64,000 nucleotides of DNA from Vandiemenella viatica (GCA_031002005.1 JARYHS010008074.1:183978494-184042493), one strand, 5' to 3'. Numbered from the stretch's first letter, positions 10,501 to 21,405 are shown. Program-made: numbers and translations. The notes: generated by a model not told the origin, from the letters alone.

Positions 10501-11349
10501 CTTTTTAATGTAAATAAAAACTGGCCTACCAACATACTTTTGCCACTAAGCTTATTCTGGTCTTAACCAATATTTAGCTCTCAGTAAACACTCATTTTTA
10601 CTATAAATATACAACTATTTGCTTTTTAACTATTAAACATTGTTTTATTTTATTCATTTTATTTTAATTCGATCAACCATAACAGGAATTAAAATTAACA
10701 TTTTGTTAATTTCTTCCCCACCACTGTTATTACCACCCTTCCCACTTGGTTCCTCTTTGATTTAATCATGTGGCAATATCTGTGTGTGCACATCCCCTTT
10801 CCATTTGTCCTCACATAACCATGATTAAGGTGTTCATATTTGTCTGTACATAGTGGCCTCTCCTGCTTTTAACTGTAATGACAAGTTTATTTTTCCTATG
10901 CTTCCTTATTTTCATTGCCTAACAGTTTTTTCACTGTTGCTATTTTTCATTTGGATAGGAGAATAAACATCGCATATCAAAGTTGAAGACTGACGCAGTG
11001 CCAAAACATAGAAAAACATATACACCCTATTGAACATTGAATTATTTGAGGTTTTAGCTCTTCTTCAACAATACAGTGAGGTAACTGCCTGATTGAGGCT
11101 GCCAGCTCACTGGAGGTCAGACAGTTTGCCGGCAGCCTACGATGGGTGAAAATCAACATGAGAGGAATTATGGATGGGAGTTGAAAGGCATAAACACAAA
11201 AATTGTAAAACATTTCATGGGAAGAAGTCACAGATACATGGAAGAAGTCAGCAGAAAATAATAATCACTAAAAATTTTTTTTAAATGAATATAAAATGTA
11301 TATATTTAAAAAGAATACACAAAAAACCAAAGATATTACACACTATTCA
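10501..11349. other. Intron sequence, nothing recognised
   Basis: AT-rich, with pyrimidine-rich patches around 10700-10900 and open but unrecognised minus-strand sequence at 10977-11231. No motif or repeat boundary stands out. Confidence 0.5.
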
Positions 11350-12590
11350 AAGATCAGTTCTGGTGAGTGGTGGTTCTGTGGGAAGAGATAGGGGGTGTGG
11401 TAAATGGGTGGAAAAGAAGGGAGGTTACTGGGATATATCTTACGACCTGGCAGCTTTCTGGTATCCAATTTATACTCGTAAAGCAGTTCCTGCCTTCTAA
11501 GTTTGGAGTTCTGAGAGGACACTTATAGTATGGACGGTGAAGAATTGAAATTGTTGGTATTATGCATGGTGCCATAAGATACTGGGTAGTCAGGGTTCTA
11601 GGTATATAACATTTATCTGTGTCTTTTTATTCTGTTGGGCAGTGAGTTTGTGCTGAGTGATACAGTAGGTGAGAGGATTCACATGTGTCAAGTCCTATGA
11701 TAGGAAGCTATCCCCAATTAATTGGTTGGTGAAGGTGGTGTAGGAAGCATATATATTACACAATATATATTTACAGTGGAATCTGTTACAAGGAAAAAGA
11801 GTCTTGGGGCTGTCATGTAAAATGTGCAAGTCGATGTTTACAGACTTGGAGCTGGCCGAGAGTTGGAGGCCTACTGAATGACTGAGGGAATATATTTGAG
11901 AGGAAAGTTTTCATTTCAGAACAGGTTCAAAGAATATCATAACCTTCAAGAACTCTGTTAATTGATTCCAGACTTGGAAAGTAATGGGTGACCAAAACGG
12001 GGCTTTAGAGGATGGTTGATAGTTTGAGTGGGTTGTGATGTGGCATGCAAAACTTGTTTATAAACAAAATTCAGTGGGTAATTACAGGATATCAATGCTT
12101 GAAAGATATTATTGAAATACAAGGTGACGGTGAGCTGGTTAGAACATATGTATCTTCCCTAACACCAAAGCTATAGGGGAGAGAACGTTTGATGTGATAA
12201 GGATAGCAGCTGTCATAATGAATGTATTGTTGTAGGTTGGTTGTTTGGTATGGGATGATAAGCTGGGTGGCCATTCAAGAAAAATAAATTCACATTTAGG
12301 AAAGTAGGATATGTATGGGAATAGGGCCATATGAATTTCAGGGTGTTAAAGATACCAAGACTGTCAAGGAAACTGAGAAGGTTGTTTTACCCATGGGTCC
12401 AGACCTTGAAAATGCTGTCTATGAAACTGAGCCACATGAGGGGTTTCTGGTTCTTACACCATGCATCACCAGGTAACATTCTGCACCTGCCTCCATCTAG
12501 CAGCTCCCTCACTATGTTGTTGAATGGATATGAGCATGAAAATTTCAACTCAATATGTGTGTACATGTGTTTCTGCATTTTGTCGCTGCA
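11350..12590 (-). mobile_element. Penelope-like element fragment 2 (RT domain), inactivated
   Basis: Minus-strand pieces, in order, are FIDSIFKVWTHG (RT motif normally YIDDIF), LLSFLDSLGIFNTLKFIW, YSHTYPTFLNVN and HYDSCYPYHIKRSLPYS. They match the plus-strand Penelope copy at 19.9-20.15 kb (LIDDIFITWLHG, NILKFTWIFSHTQATF, CTILNVPSPIVL) and the family pattern HFDSCHP-HTKRSIP. The catalytic D-D is already D-S, and frameshifts separate the pieces. It lies in the 12.2-kb intron in the gene's orientation. The left boundary is approximate. Confidence 0.75.
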
Positions 12591-12914
12591 TCATCTTCAA
12601 ATCTGGTAAGCGATGGTTATTCCCCTATTGAAGTGTTTAATGTATCCACTTTATAGTGCTTTTTTCCATATATATTACTTTCATGTACTTTTTTTTTTTT
12701 TTTTTGCATGCTACTTTATCTTGGTTGGTGAATGTTTCAATTGAAATATGCAGTATCTATTGTATCAGTTTCTTAGGATACAAGTGAGAAAAATAATTAC
12801 TTACTGCTGTAATTTTTTTTTTTTTTTGTATATAAATGAATGCTGTCAGTGGCTTTACACCATATCAACATTGGTGTCATTAGAGTCAGGAAATGACTAG
12901 TGACAAGTAGCAGG
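12591..12914. other. Intron sequence with two poly(T) tracts
   Basis: Poly(T) runs of about 17 and 15 lie near 12690 and 12815. They could be remnants of A-tails of minus-strand retroelements. Nothing else is recognisable. Confidence 0.5.
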
Positions 12915-13080
12915 TAGGAATTTGGTCATGACCTTATTAAGGGAACCATTTTGGCATTTGTCTGAAATGATTTGAGAAAATGATGCAAAATTCAAATCGG
13001 ATGGCTGGACGAGGATTTGAGCCCACTTCTTCTTAAATTTGAGGCCAATGCGTTACCACTCACCTACTACACTCGGTAAA
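12915..13080 (-). mobile_element. SINE-A copy, diverged
   Basis: The complement of gaggatttgagcccac (B box), gaggccaatgcgttacc (A box region) and the body segment around atggctggacgagg align with SINE-A. It is more diverged than the copies right of the gap and lacks the 3' end. It lies in the large intron. Confidence 0.75.
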
Positions 13081-14063
13081 CTGTTGACTATTTTCTTGTT
13101 TGACATAAATTTATTGTAATGCAAGTGTATAAATCTGTTAGGGTCTCATTTTTTGAAAAATTGTAGACATTTAGCACATATTTCTTTTTCAAATTTAAAG
13201 AGTGACATCTATTTGTTTATTAAAAAATTAGCTAGAGTATTTCTTAAAGAAGTTCAACTACTCAGTATCACAAAGCACACAAAGCAGAGGACTAAAATTT
13301 GAATTTGTTGGCATAGACCTGGAAATATCTTGTTTTTAATGCGTAAGGGAGTGTCCATAAACTATGTTGGTCTAAGGGGAGGATGGGTTGGCTGGAAAGC
13401 TACACTACGCTACATGGGGGAGGTTCTGAGCCAAGCCGTGTAGCTTTCCATTCATATTATTTGTCACAGTTAAAATGAGGTACAGAACACACAACAGAAT
13501 GTGAATATTTGTTTCCGTCGTTTAATTATCTACATCTATATTGTAAGGAGAAAAAACCAGTAAACCGGGGTGGAGTATAGGTTTCGTCACCTTAACTGAA
13601 TCTTGACTTGTTGAAAGTTACTCGGAATTTGCATTAATAAATTTAAATGACCATGTGTCCGCCTGGATGATTCAACTGTAAAGCCTATCGGCCGCCACAA
13701 AGCTTATTTAAACCAAAAGCTGAGAAAAGGTTACTGTTCACTATGAAAGCACTTAAAAATCCACCTTAATGAAAACTTAGAAGTTTATTAAAGTCACATT
13801 TTGAAAAATAGCATTTATAGTTGAGTAGGCAATCGAATTAAACGTTTCCAAAAAAGTCGTGAAGAGGAAGAATTTATTGACTTAACCCCATTGGAAAATT
13901 TATAGGTCCATAGTCAATGTTAACTCAAGTCACTAGTAAGAAAAATCAGCATGGCCGAGAGGTATAGTTCAACCATTTCCGTCTATCCTCTTGGTCTAAC
14001 CGACACACACAACGACCCGATGAAACATACTAGCGCAGATCCACTATGCACAACATTCCTGGA

Positions 14064-14125
14064 TAAAGACAAAAGACGTAAAGACAAAAGACTGAAAACA
14101 AAAAACGTAAAGACCAAACCATAAA
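14064..14125. repeat. Short minisatellite (aaagacaaaagac-type)
   Basis: About four degenerate units of aaagacaaaagacgt, aaagacaaaagactg, aaaacaaaaaacgt and aaagaccaaacc follow one another. No function is apparent. Confidence 0.6.
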
Positions 14126-15013
14126 GACTGCCAGACAGCCTGAGTCGCTATCTATATACCCCCAGCTGCATGATATGTGTATTCTACTGCTTACCAAAAA
14201 ATAGTCTAAAAAGATGTGATTATAGAATGTGTTCAAAATTTAACCGTTTGTAGCTTGGCTTTTAAGGTTTATAAAAATTATTTAGCCAAAATCCTAAAAT
14301 AATTAGCTTTCTGGTAAATTAATTAATTGTAAGTGTGCAATGGCAATTAGGTTCCGAAAAGCAGTTAGTGAATCCCCAATTTCTATCTTATTTGTGGAAC
14401 TTTTTAGTCGTCCCTGCTAGATTATAAATTATCATGTTAAAATTACTGTCATTATGTACAGTGCTTGCTCCTGATTTCAAAGTTGTAATTTTTATTAATA
14501 TTGGTGGGGTATTAGCAAAGTTATCTATTTAACAAAAATCGGGTTTGGAATTGTCGAGACTCCATAACGTAAAATCCTGTTTCTTTTTAATAATTATTCA
14601 TCTGCTACTTATATAGAAAAAGTGTTATTATGTGAATTCCCTTTGAATATTCGTACGTGTTTTAACAGTTGTTTTGTTTAGGGAAATGGTCTGGTTTGAT
14701 TACAGTTTAATTTCGAAAACTACCACGTTTTGGTTTATGACGAAATAACTGAAAAATTGATTTAATATTTATTCTACTGCATGTAATGGTTTGGAACTTT
14801 AATATGTTATACTAGATTTTTCGTTCTTTCAGGAAATTTACTTTTTAGCTCGGGCAATTATCGAAAACATGTGATTAAAAATGTTGAAAGTGCTAGTGTG
14901 TCTAACAAAATGTTTAAAATTTTATTTATTCTATTTACACAGCCTGAAACTATGGAATTTTAGTGAATTTAACTTTCTTTCTGATTATTATTATTATAAA
15001 ATTACTTTACTGC

Positions 15014-15344
15014 CAGTGGCATAGCTAGGTCAACAAGGGCCCCGGTGCAAAAAATTTATTTTGGGCCCTCAGGCGAGATGGGCAACCATTTTTTTTGCTT
15101 TGTGTTGCTGGTAAGGGCACCCTGAGCTGAGGATGGGGCCCTTGAGTTGTGCTTAGGGACCCCCTGAGCAGTGGCCCCCCTGAGCAGTGAAAGGGCCCTT
15201 AGTGAGGTAGACGACTGTAAAGGTAAAAAAAGGTCGCCAGTTTGCCATGAAAGCTCATGGGCCTCTGAACTGCACTTGGGGGCCCCCTGAGCGTAGGGGC
15301 CCCGGTGCGTTGCACCGCCTAGCCCCATAGTAACTATGCCCCTG
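15014..15344. mobile_element. hAT-type MITE, 331 bp, with 8-bp target duplication
   Basis: It starts CAGTGGCATAGCTAGG and ends with the inverse of CAGGGGCATAGTTAC, with subterminal GGGCCCCGGTGCA present at both ends in inverted orientation. Direct repeats TTTACTGC flank it exactly (15006-15013 and 15345-15352). The interior is rich in gggccc and ccccctgagca and has no transposase. It is a different family from the MITE at 4050 but the same superfamily. Confidence 0.85.
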
Positions 15345-15689
15345 TTTACTGCTTCGAAAAGTGTTGGGAATTAGTGAAATTATCATGTAAATCGATTGTT
15401 TACAAATTGGATAATAATGGATTACCCTATTCCAGGTTAGTTTAAAAGTCATTTACTATTATAAATTGTTTATTTAGAGTTTGTATTGTGTGTTGAATGA
15501 CTTTACTGTTTTTAAATCGGTTTATTTATTGAGTTAGCTTGCAGTATCGGCTTCTGCATGAAACGTTTCTCTCCTATCCTGTAGTTACAAACTGAAAAAT
15601 TTAATATTTACTGTAAAGCTTACTCCCTCCCTTATGCTCTATAACTGAGGAAACTAAAATTTACCCAAATTCTAAGGTGCTTACAATAT

Positions 15690-15818
15690 CTACATCTACA
15701 TATATACTCTGCAATTCACAAAATTGTGGGTGGCAGAGGGTGCTCAGTACCAAACCTAATCTCTTTGTTGTGCATTCTAATCCCTAATGGTATGAGGGAA
15801 AAAAGAATTCATATAAGA
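15690..15818. repeat. Interspersed repeat copy 2 (ctacatatatactctg family)
   Basis: Homologous to 5015-5141 in the same orientation; see that entry for the shared blocks. Confidence 0.6.
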
Positions 15819-16336
15819 ATCATTGCGGCGCCCTATTTCTCTAATCTTGTCTTTCCTGTACGTAATTTATGATAGTCTGAGAAGATAAAACAGTAAAAAA
15901 TGTTTTCTGTAATCAATAGGGATAAAAGCCAAGTGCTACATGGAAAAAGGGGGGGGGGGAGGTTAGGTTGAGGCAAAAGCAACTTGAGGTTTTGTGGGAG
16001 GAGGGGGGCTCACAGGAGGCTACATAATTAATAGACACTCCCTAATATGCTGTTTGTGACATTTTCTATAATCAAGAGTACAACTATGTTACAAGTACTC
16101 TTACTACATAATAATCTATGTCTTTCTTTCAATATAGTGTGGGAAAAGATATTACGTCAATACTGAGTTGCTTAAAAGTTCAATGACATTAATTTTGAGT
16201 GAAGCTCAGTTGAACAGGTACTAAAAATAGAGTGGGGGATTTATTTTATTTTTAAGAATATGGAAGTAAAAAATAATTAATTTTCACTATAAATGCATCA
16301 CTTTATATATGAAATTTACTTAATTTAATTTAAATG

Positions 16337-16905
16337 CAATGGAGCACACAATTCGATAGCAATTTCCCTACACCCCCCCTCTTCCCCCTATCCTGCACCC
16401 ACATGCATTTGCCCCCTGCAAATTTTATCTCTAAATTCTTTTAATGTTTTTGGTAAATTATTCATCATTTCTCTTGGTAACTCATTCCAATCCCTGACAC
16501 CTATACCTAAAAAAGAGAATCTTCCCACACCCTTGTGTCTGCAATCAAGTGCCAGCTTGTGGTCATGGCCATCTATTCCCTTCCATGCACTACTTTTCAT
16601 ACCTACTCCAATATCTTTCCATGCCTCATCGCCAGTATACGCCCTGTACACTACCATGACCCTCCTTATCCTCCTCCTGTCTTGCAATGAATCCCATTCC
16701 AGCTCCTTTATCATATCCGTCACTGATTGCATTCTGCGATAATTTCCAACCTTTTTTTGCACCCACTCCAACTCCTGTATTTGATATGTAAGATGAAGGT
16801 CCCATACTACACTACTATATTTGAGCAATGGTCTGACCAAAGTTTTATAACCCAATTCCTTTACTTCTCTCGTACATCCCCTCTTCACTCTCTCCAAAAA
16901 GTGCA
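16337..16905 (-). mobile_element. CR1/Jockey-type LINE 3' end, 5'-truncated
   Basis: The minus-strand frame from 16897 stays open for 169 codons: VKELGYKTLVRPLLKYSSVV, QELEWVQKK, RMQSVTDMIKELEWDSLQDR, RFSFLGIGVRDWNELPREM. It is the same family as 5645-6860 and better preserved, although the AARFV segment is deleted. Its 3' UTR ends in a C-rich block (complement of ctacaccccccctcttccccc) and an AT-rich tail near 16340. Only the C-terminus of ORF2 is present, as expected of a 5'-truncated insertion. It is 136 bp downstream of the exon ending at 17041. Confidence 0.85.
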
Positions 16906-17040
16906 GAAAGAGACCAATTTATTACTTTAATTATTATAAACAAGTTTCAGGGACATAAATATGACACTTTTATATGACTGACCAAAAAACTTTCTTCTCT
17001 TGCTTCTGGTTAAATAAATACATATCTTTATTGTACTGAC

Positions 17041-17244
17041 CAGGCTATCATAGTGGACTGGTAGAATGGGTCCAGATTGTGTTGTCTGACGGATGAGCCG
17101 TGGGCAGGTTGGGTACACACTCAAGTTCAAATTAACAACAGTGTTGCGCAGGGCAGTGATGACTATTTCTGAAATCACATCCTGTAGTTGCTGCTCATCA
17201 AGATTGCTCTTTATGCTTCCAACTTGGGCAAGAGCTACTTTTAT
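17041..17244 (-). CDS. C2CD2L: SMP/TULIP-domain exon of the C2CD2L-like gene
   Basis: The acceptor is cttctacag and the donor AGCCTG|gtcagt. It is phase 0 at both ends, exactly 68 codons: IKVALAQVGSIKSNLDEQQL, QDVISEIVITALRNTVVNLN, LSVYPTCPRLIRQ ... VHYDSL. The block with amphipathic LDEQQLQDVISEIVITALRN helix followed by TVVNLNLS strand fits the end of an SMP lipid-binding domain of the TMEM24/C2CD2 type (family inference; no search run). The next exon in frame is 12.2 kb downstream. An exon skipped by my reading inside that intron cannot be excluded, but the phases match directly. Confidence 0.8.
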
Positions 17245-17726
17245 CTGTAGAAGAAAAGAAATTTTATAAAAATAAACTTCATCAATCCCTACTCATGGTC
17301 TTGGCTATTCAAGGATCAAATAAATCACTTTAATTCATTCATTTCTTACTTATTTTCTTGCAGACCTTCATTTTTTAAAAGAAAAAGGAAAATTTAATCT
17401 TTTTTAATTTTTTTTATTTCAATCCAACTCTCTTTGTTATATTTTATCTCACAGTTCAAATTTGAAAAATAGTAATTAGCAAAGAGACAATAAAAAAATA
17501 CATGTAAAGTTACAAGGTAAAATAAGATTAAAAATCATGGCCAGTCAGATTAAATCTTTAATGATTTTTAGCCAAAAGTGTTGAAGGCCTTACTCCATAT
17601 TACTTGTGCCATATTCTGTAATCAGGTTGGAAGTGGTTACATCAGTTTGCTCAGGTATGACATATGCAAATGATTTACAAAACAAATACTTACACAGAAT
17701 AAATCTGAATCTTTTTTGAAACTTAC

Positions 17727-17906
17727 ATCTGGCCAGCCATCACACTTTATATCCGCCAGCAGCTTTTCAGTGATGCATACTATATTCAACCTTGCTCGAA
17801 ATCGATTCACATTCACTCTGTAGTGAGAAACTTCTACTTTTTCCCCTTTTTGTCGAAAAGCCTTTAGCTGAAAAGCTGGTGTAGCTTCACAGTCACAGGT
17901 GATTGT
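17727..17906 (-). CDS. C2CD2L: SMP/TULIP-domain exon of the C2CD2L-like gene (upstream)
   Basis: The acceptor is ctgattacag and the donor CCAGAT|gtaagt. It is phase 0 at both ends, exactly 60 codons: TITCDCEATPAFQLKAFRQK, VEVSHYRVNVNRFRARLNIV, LLADIKCDGWPD. Alternating hydrophobic beta-strand patterns fit the SMP barrel. A 482-bp intron separates it from the next exon. The N-terminal membrane anchor and first SMP exons should lie at higher coordinates; none was found between here and 64000, so they are either short and unrecognised or beyond the window. Confidence 0.8.
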
Positions 17907-18010
17907 CTGTAATCAGAAATAATTGAATTATAAAAAATCAATAAATTATGCAAACAATCCATATATATATAAGCAGTGGTTTTTCTCCTATCCAAATGTT
18001 TAATATATAT

Positions 18011-18266
18011 ACCACTTACCTTTAGATGGTGGATGTAAGGCCCTGAACACACAGAAAAGACAAAAATACAACTGATAAAGAAATTTTTGGGATGAGCCCT
18101 TTGTCAACAGGTGAACATTTTGGGAGGTGGGTGATGTAGGAGTCTCCCATAATGTTCTCCTGTTGACAAAGAGCTCATCTTGAAAATTTATTTATCAGTT
18201 GTATTTTTGTCTTTTCTGTGTGTTTGCACCCCGCATCCATCATCGAGAGATAGATGGTGACTCATT
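18011..18266. repeat. Palindrome of Penelope terminal repeats (copy 1)
   Basis: The left arm (accacttacc ... tttgtcaacagg, 18011-18115) is the inverse of the right arm (ctcctgttgacaaag ... catccatcat, 18154-18266) with scattered mismatches and a spacer of about 40 bp. The same arm sequence occurs at 19004-19128, 19190-19315 and 21284-21405, where it borders a Penelope-like element. This pair therefore looks like two head-to-head pLTRs left by another copy. Confidence 0.7.
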
Positions 18267-18289
18267 TATCTAACCTAATTTAATTTCCA

Positions 18290-19005
18290 TATTTACAAAT
18301 GAGGGTTTGGGCATAAGTCATGGCAACAATTTTTTTTCTGGAAGATACCAGTCGGGTTGGAAAATGTGACATATACAGATGAAAGGACAAGGTGTTAACT
18401 ACATGTGTGGACAATTAATAGCATTAAAATATCGTAACACAATAATTTATTACGGTAGTCATCGTCATCATTATCGTTGGGGACCATCTCCAGTATACAG
18501 GGCAATATGCCTTCATGGTGCAAAAGAATGACAACACAGTACACATAAAGTTGAAATGACAAACCTGGGCCTAAAGACCCTCAAAGTAGTCTCCTACTAC
18601 TGTCACCACACGCTGCCAACGATGTGGGAGGCGCTGAATACCATCAGCCTCAGCATGTGCTGCACCATGTGTGAATCGGGCCACCTGTTGGCGTATTAGC
18701 AATCTCCTCTCATGTTGCAAACGACCTACCATGTAGTGGTTCCTTAATCTTGCAAATCAGATCAAAGTCACAGAGCGAAATGTCGGGAGAGAACGGTGGG
18801 TGCTCCAATTCTTCTCATCTCGCACGACACTCACCAACTGACTGATTTCACAACCCTCGCTGCACTACTATCAGCTATCACAGAGCCATCTGCATACACA
18901 CCATGCCTGCAGAACTTCCACATGACACATATACATTTGTGATCCGTTCACATATCTCCAACAAAAAAAATTGTTGCCATGACTTATGCCCCGACCCTTG
19001 TATAT
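18290..19005 (-). mobile_element. Mariner-type element with inverted ends and transposase remnant
   Basis: The ends share gcataagtcatggcaacaa in inverted orientation, at about 18311 and 18990. On the minus strand the interior reads EHPPFSPDISLCDFDLICKI, LHGRSFATREEIAN and, after frameshifts, ADGIQRLPHRWQRVV then GDYFEGL*. This is the C-terminal part of a mariner transposase: the PPYSPDLAPCDF motif with the third catalytic Asp, and the terminal GDYFEG. The N-terminal catalytic part is missing, so the copy is dead. It sits between the two Penelope palindromes. Confidence 0.8.
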
Positions 19006-19315
19006 AGCGAAATGAACCACCACTTACCTTAAATGATGGTTTTGTGGGGTGAACACATAAAAAAACCACAAGAACAGGAAAAACAACAAATATTTTGGGA
19101 CTTGGCCCTTCGTCAACAGGAGAACGTTATGGAGGGAGGGTGGTGTAGGATACCAAGGGTGGTTGTAGGATTCCGTCTCAAAGATCTTTCCATAATTTCT
19201 CCTGTTGACGAAGGGCCAAGTCCCAAAATATTCATGTTTTTCCTGTTCTTGTGCTTTTTTTATGCGTTCACCCCACGAAACCATCATCTAAGGTAAGTGG
19301 TGGTTCATTTCGCTA
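19004..19315. repeat. Palindromic 5' terminal repeat (pLTR) of Penelope element 1
   Basis: The arms 19004-19128 and 19190-19315 are inverted copies of each other, beginning tagcgaaatgaaccacc and ending ggtggttcatttcgcta, with a spacer of about 60 bp. The right arm leads directly into the Penelope coding region and matches the 3' copy at 21284-21405 in the same orientation. Paired or inverted pLTRs are characteristic of Penelope-like elements. Confidence 0.8.
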
Positions 19316-21283
19316 TCCTTTTTTGTAAATCCATTTGCTAATTAGCTCCTATTTAATTATTATTATTATATATATAACAATCCATTTATTCTTCTTACTC
19401 CTCAAAAACCATGTACACCTACCCTTTACTTCTTTCGCAAAATCCATAAACCTGGCAATGTCGACATCCTATTGTTGCAGCTTACGGATTGCCAAATGAA
19501 TGCATTCTGCCTTGGTTGACCAATAATTACAACCTATAGTCTGTCAGCTCCCCTCACATATCAAGGATACACAACACTTCCTCTTCCAGCTTTCTACTAT
19601 ACCCACACCTCTTCCTTCCAACTCCATCCTGGTAATGATTGACATCGTGTCCTTGTACACAAACAATCCACACTGGCATGGCCTCAGAGCCATGGAACAT
19701 CATCTGGATCAGCGCCCCTCCCAACAGCTTCCCTATGACATCTTTCCTCCTCAAATTAGCCCACCTTATTATCAACAATAATTACTTCTCCTTTGAAGGT
19801 GACATCTATTATCAAACCTGTGGCACTGCCATGGACACCTGCTTCACCCCCCTCTTGTATTCATGTGCCACTGGAACAAACTTTTCTGAGGAAGTTCCAC
19901 TGGCTTAGATTAATAGATGATATCTTTATTACTTGGTTGCATGGTGAAAATGATGACCTAAATTTCCTGAACCATCTTGAAACCTTTAATATACTGAAAT
20001 TCACATGGATCTTCTCCCATACCCAGGCCACTTTTTTTGTCCCTCTCCAATGGCTACCTCAACCCCTGCAACCACCAACCTTCAATAGTATCTCCATTTT
20101 GATAGTTGTCACCTGCACCATACTAAACGTTCCATCCCCTATAGTCTTGATAATCATTTATGCTCCAACCAACAGTCTCTCATGTATTATTCAAATAACA
20201 TTTCAGAAGCATTGATAGCTCACAACTATCCTCTGGCATTACTTAACAAACAGCTTTCATGAGCAACATTATAACCTACTCAGCCCACCAATCATCCCAA
20301 AACCACAAAACCCATCACAGTCCAGTCCTGGTTACACAATACTACCCAGACCTCGAATCCATTAACAGAATCCTTTGTTAGGATTATGATTTCCTGCAAT
20401 TGTATCCAGACATGAGATCAATTCTTCCCAAAATCCACCCTGCCTTTCCCAGAACTTGTTTCAGCAGGCCTCCTAACCTTATTGAGCTCCTAATCCACAA
20501 AGATATTCTTCCTCATCCAACAATCAGCTCCAAAGCTATTCCCAATGCAATATACCCTGCTGCAAGCCGTGCAACATACACCAACCCACACCAATTTCAC
20601 CAACCCTCTCACTGGGGGAAAAACTTTCTGATCAAAGGACAAGTCACATGTGAAACCTCCCATGTAATATACCATTTGACATGCAACCTCTGCCTGACTT
20701 CATATATAGGTTTTACCACAAATCCACATTCCAAAAGAATAAATGGCTACTGACAGATGGCGTTCACGCGGAACCCAAAGTACCCAGTAGTTTCCCATGC
20801 CATCACCCATGACACAATTTTAACTCTTGTTTCATGGTCTGTACTATCAGAGTCCCCCCTAATAGCACCAGCTCCTCCGAGCTCAGAAGGTGGGAACTTT
20901 CCTATCAGTACCGACTAGGCACAAGGCACCCACCTGGTCTCAACTCAAGATAATACCAGATCATTATTATTATTTCCACTTAAGTTTACTACTACTTTTT
21001 TTTCTTTTTCCTATCTTTGCCTCCATCCCCACTAATTAAATTGAACCATCACTAACGTAAGATGATGTTTAATTTAAAAAAATTATTATTATTATGTTTT
21101 AATATATATATAATATTGCTCTTCTCACCTACCAGAGATCAGTTTTTATATTTATCTATGCTCGGTATTAGTCATGAATCACTGCCCCTCCACCTGTCCT
21201 CCGTTTGTATTTACCCCCACCATTTTCTTGGCCAACAGTCTTTCTGTAAGGTAGTCTCCAACATCCACCTCACTCTCCCATAT
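19316..21283 (+). mobile_element. Penelope-like element 1: RT and GIY-YIG region, inactivated
   Basis: Plus-strand pieces in order are YFFRKIHKPGN (about 19425), MIDIVSLYTNNPHWHGLRAM (about 19636), QTCGTAMDTCFTP (about 19817), RLIDDIFITWLHG (about 19905), ILKFTWIFSHTQATF (about 19995), and YHLTCNLCLTSYIGFT then RINGY (about 20680-20750). These are the PLE RT motifs (the catalytic D of TIDVVSLYTN, the QxxGTAMG motif and the YIDDIF catalytic pair) followed by the Cys-containing GIY-YIG endonuclease region. Several frameshifts and stops separate them. Full length is about 2.4 kb with terminal repeats. The RT copies itself at telomere-like or nicked targets in this family (family knowledge). Confidence 0.85.
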
Positions 21284-21405
21284 ATTCTCCTGTTGACAAA
21301 GGGCTACACCTGAAAATTACTTTATCTTCTGAGTTTTTCTGGTTTCTGTATGTCCATGCCCCACATCTATCATCTAAAGGTAAGTGGTGGTTTGTTTCCC
21401 TGTCC
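21284..21405 (+). repeat. 3' terminal repeat (pLTR) of Penelope element 1
   Basis: It contains tctcctgttgacaaaggg, ccccacatctatcatct and aaggtaagtggtggttt, matching the right arm of the 5' palindrome (19190-19315) in direct orientation. It ends about 50 bp before the second Helitron. Confidence 0.75.

Larger units (their letters stand above)
13347..16042. mobile_element. Harbinger-like element with terminal inverted repeats (about 2.7 kb, non-coding)
   Basis: The left end, GGGAGTGTCCATAAACTATG at 13347, pairs with the inverse of the right end, GGGAGTGTCTATTAATTATG ending at 16042, over about 25 bp with few mismatches. Both are flanked by TAA (13344-13346 and 16043-16045), a duplication typical of PIF/Harbinger. 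No transposase is recognisable inside. A hairpin (ggaaagctacac ... gtgtagctttcc) lies at 13390-13450, with G-rich subterminal runs near both ends. The hAT MITE at 15014 is nested inside. The ends could instead belong to two separate short MITEs. Confidence 0.5.

Noticed and set aside
15056..15328. 90-codon minus-strand ORF
   Set aside because: Contained in the hAT MITE at 15014-15344 and made of its internal gggccc/ccctgagca repeats.
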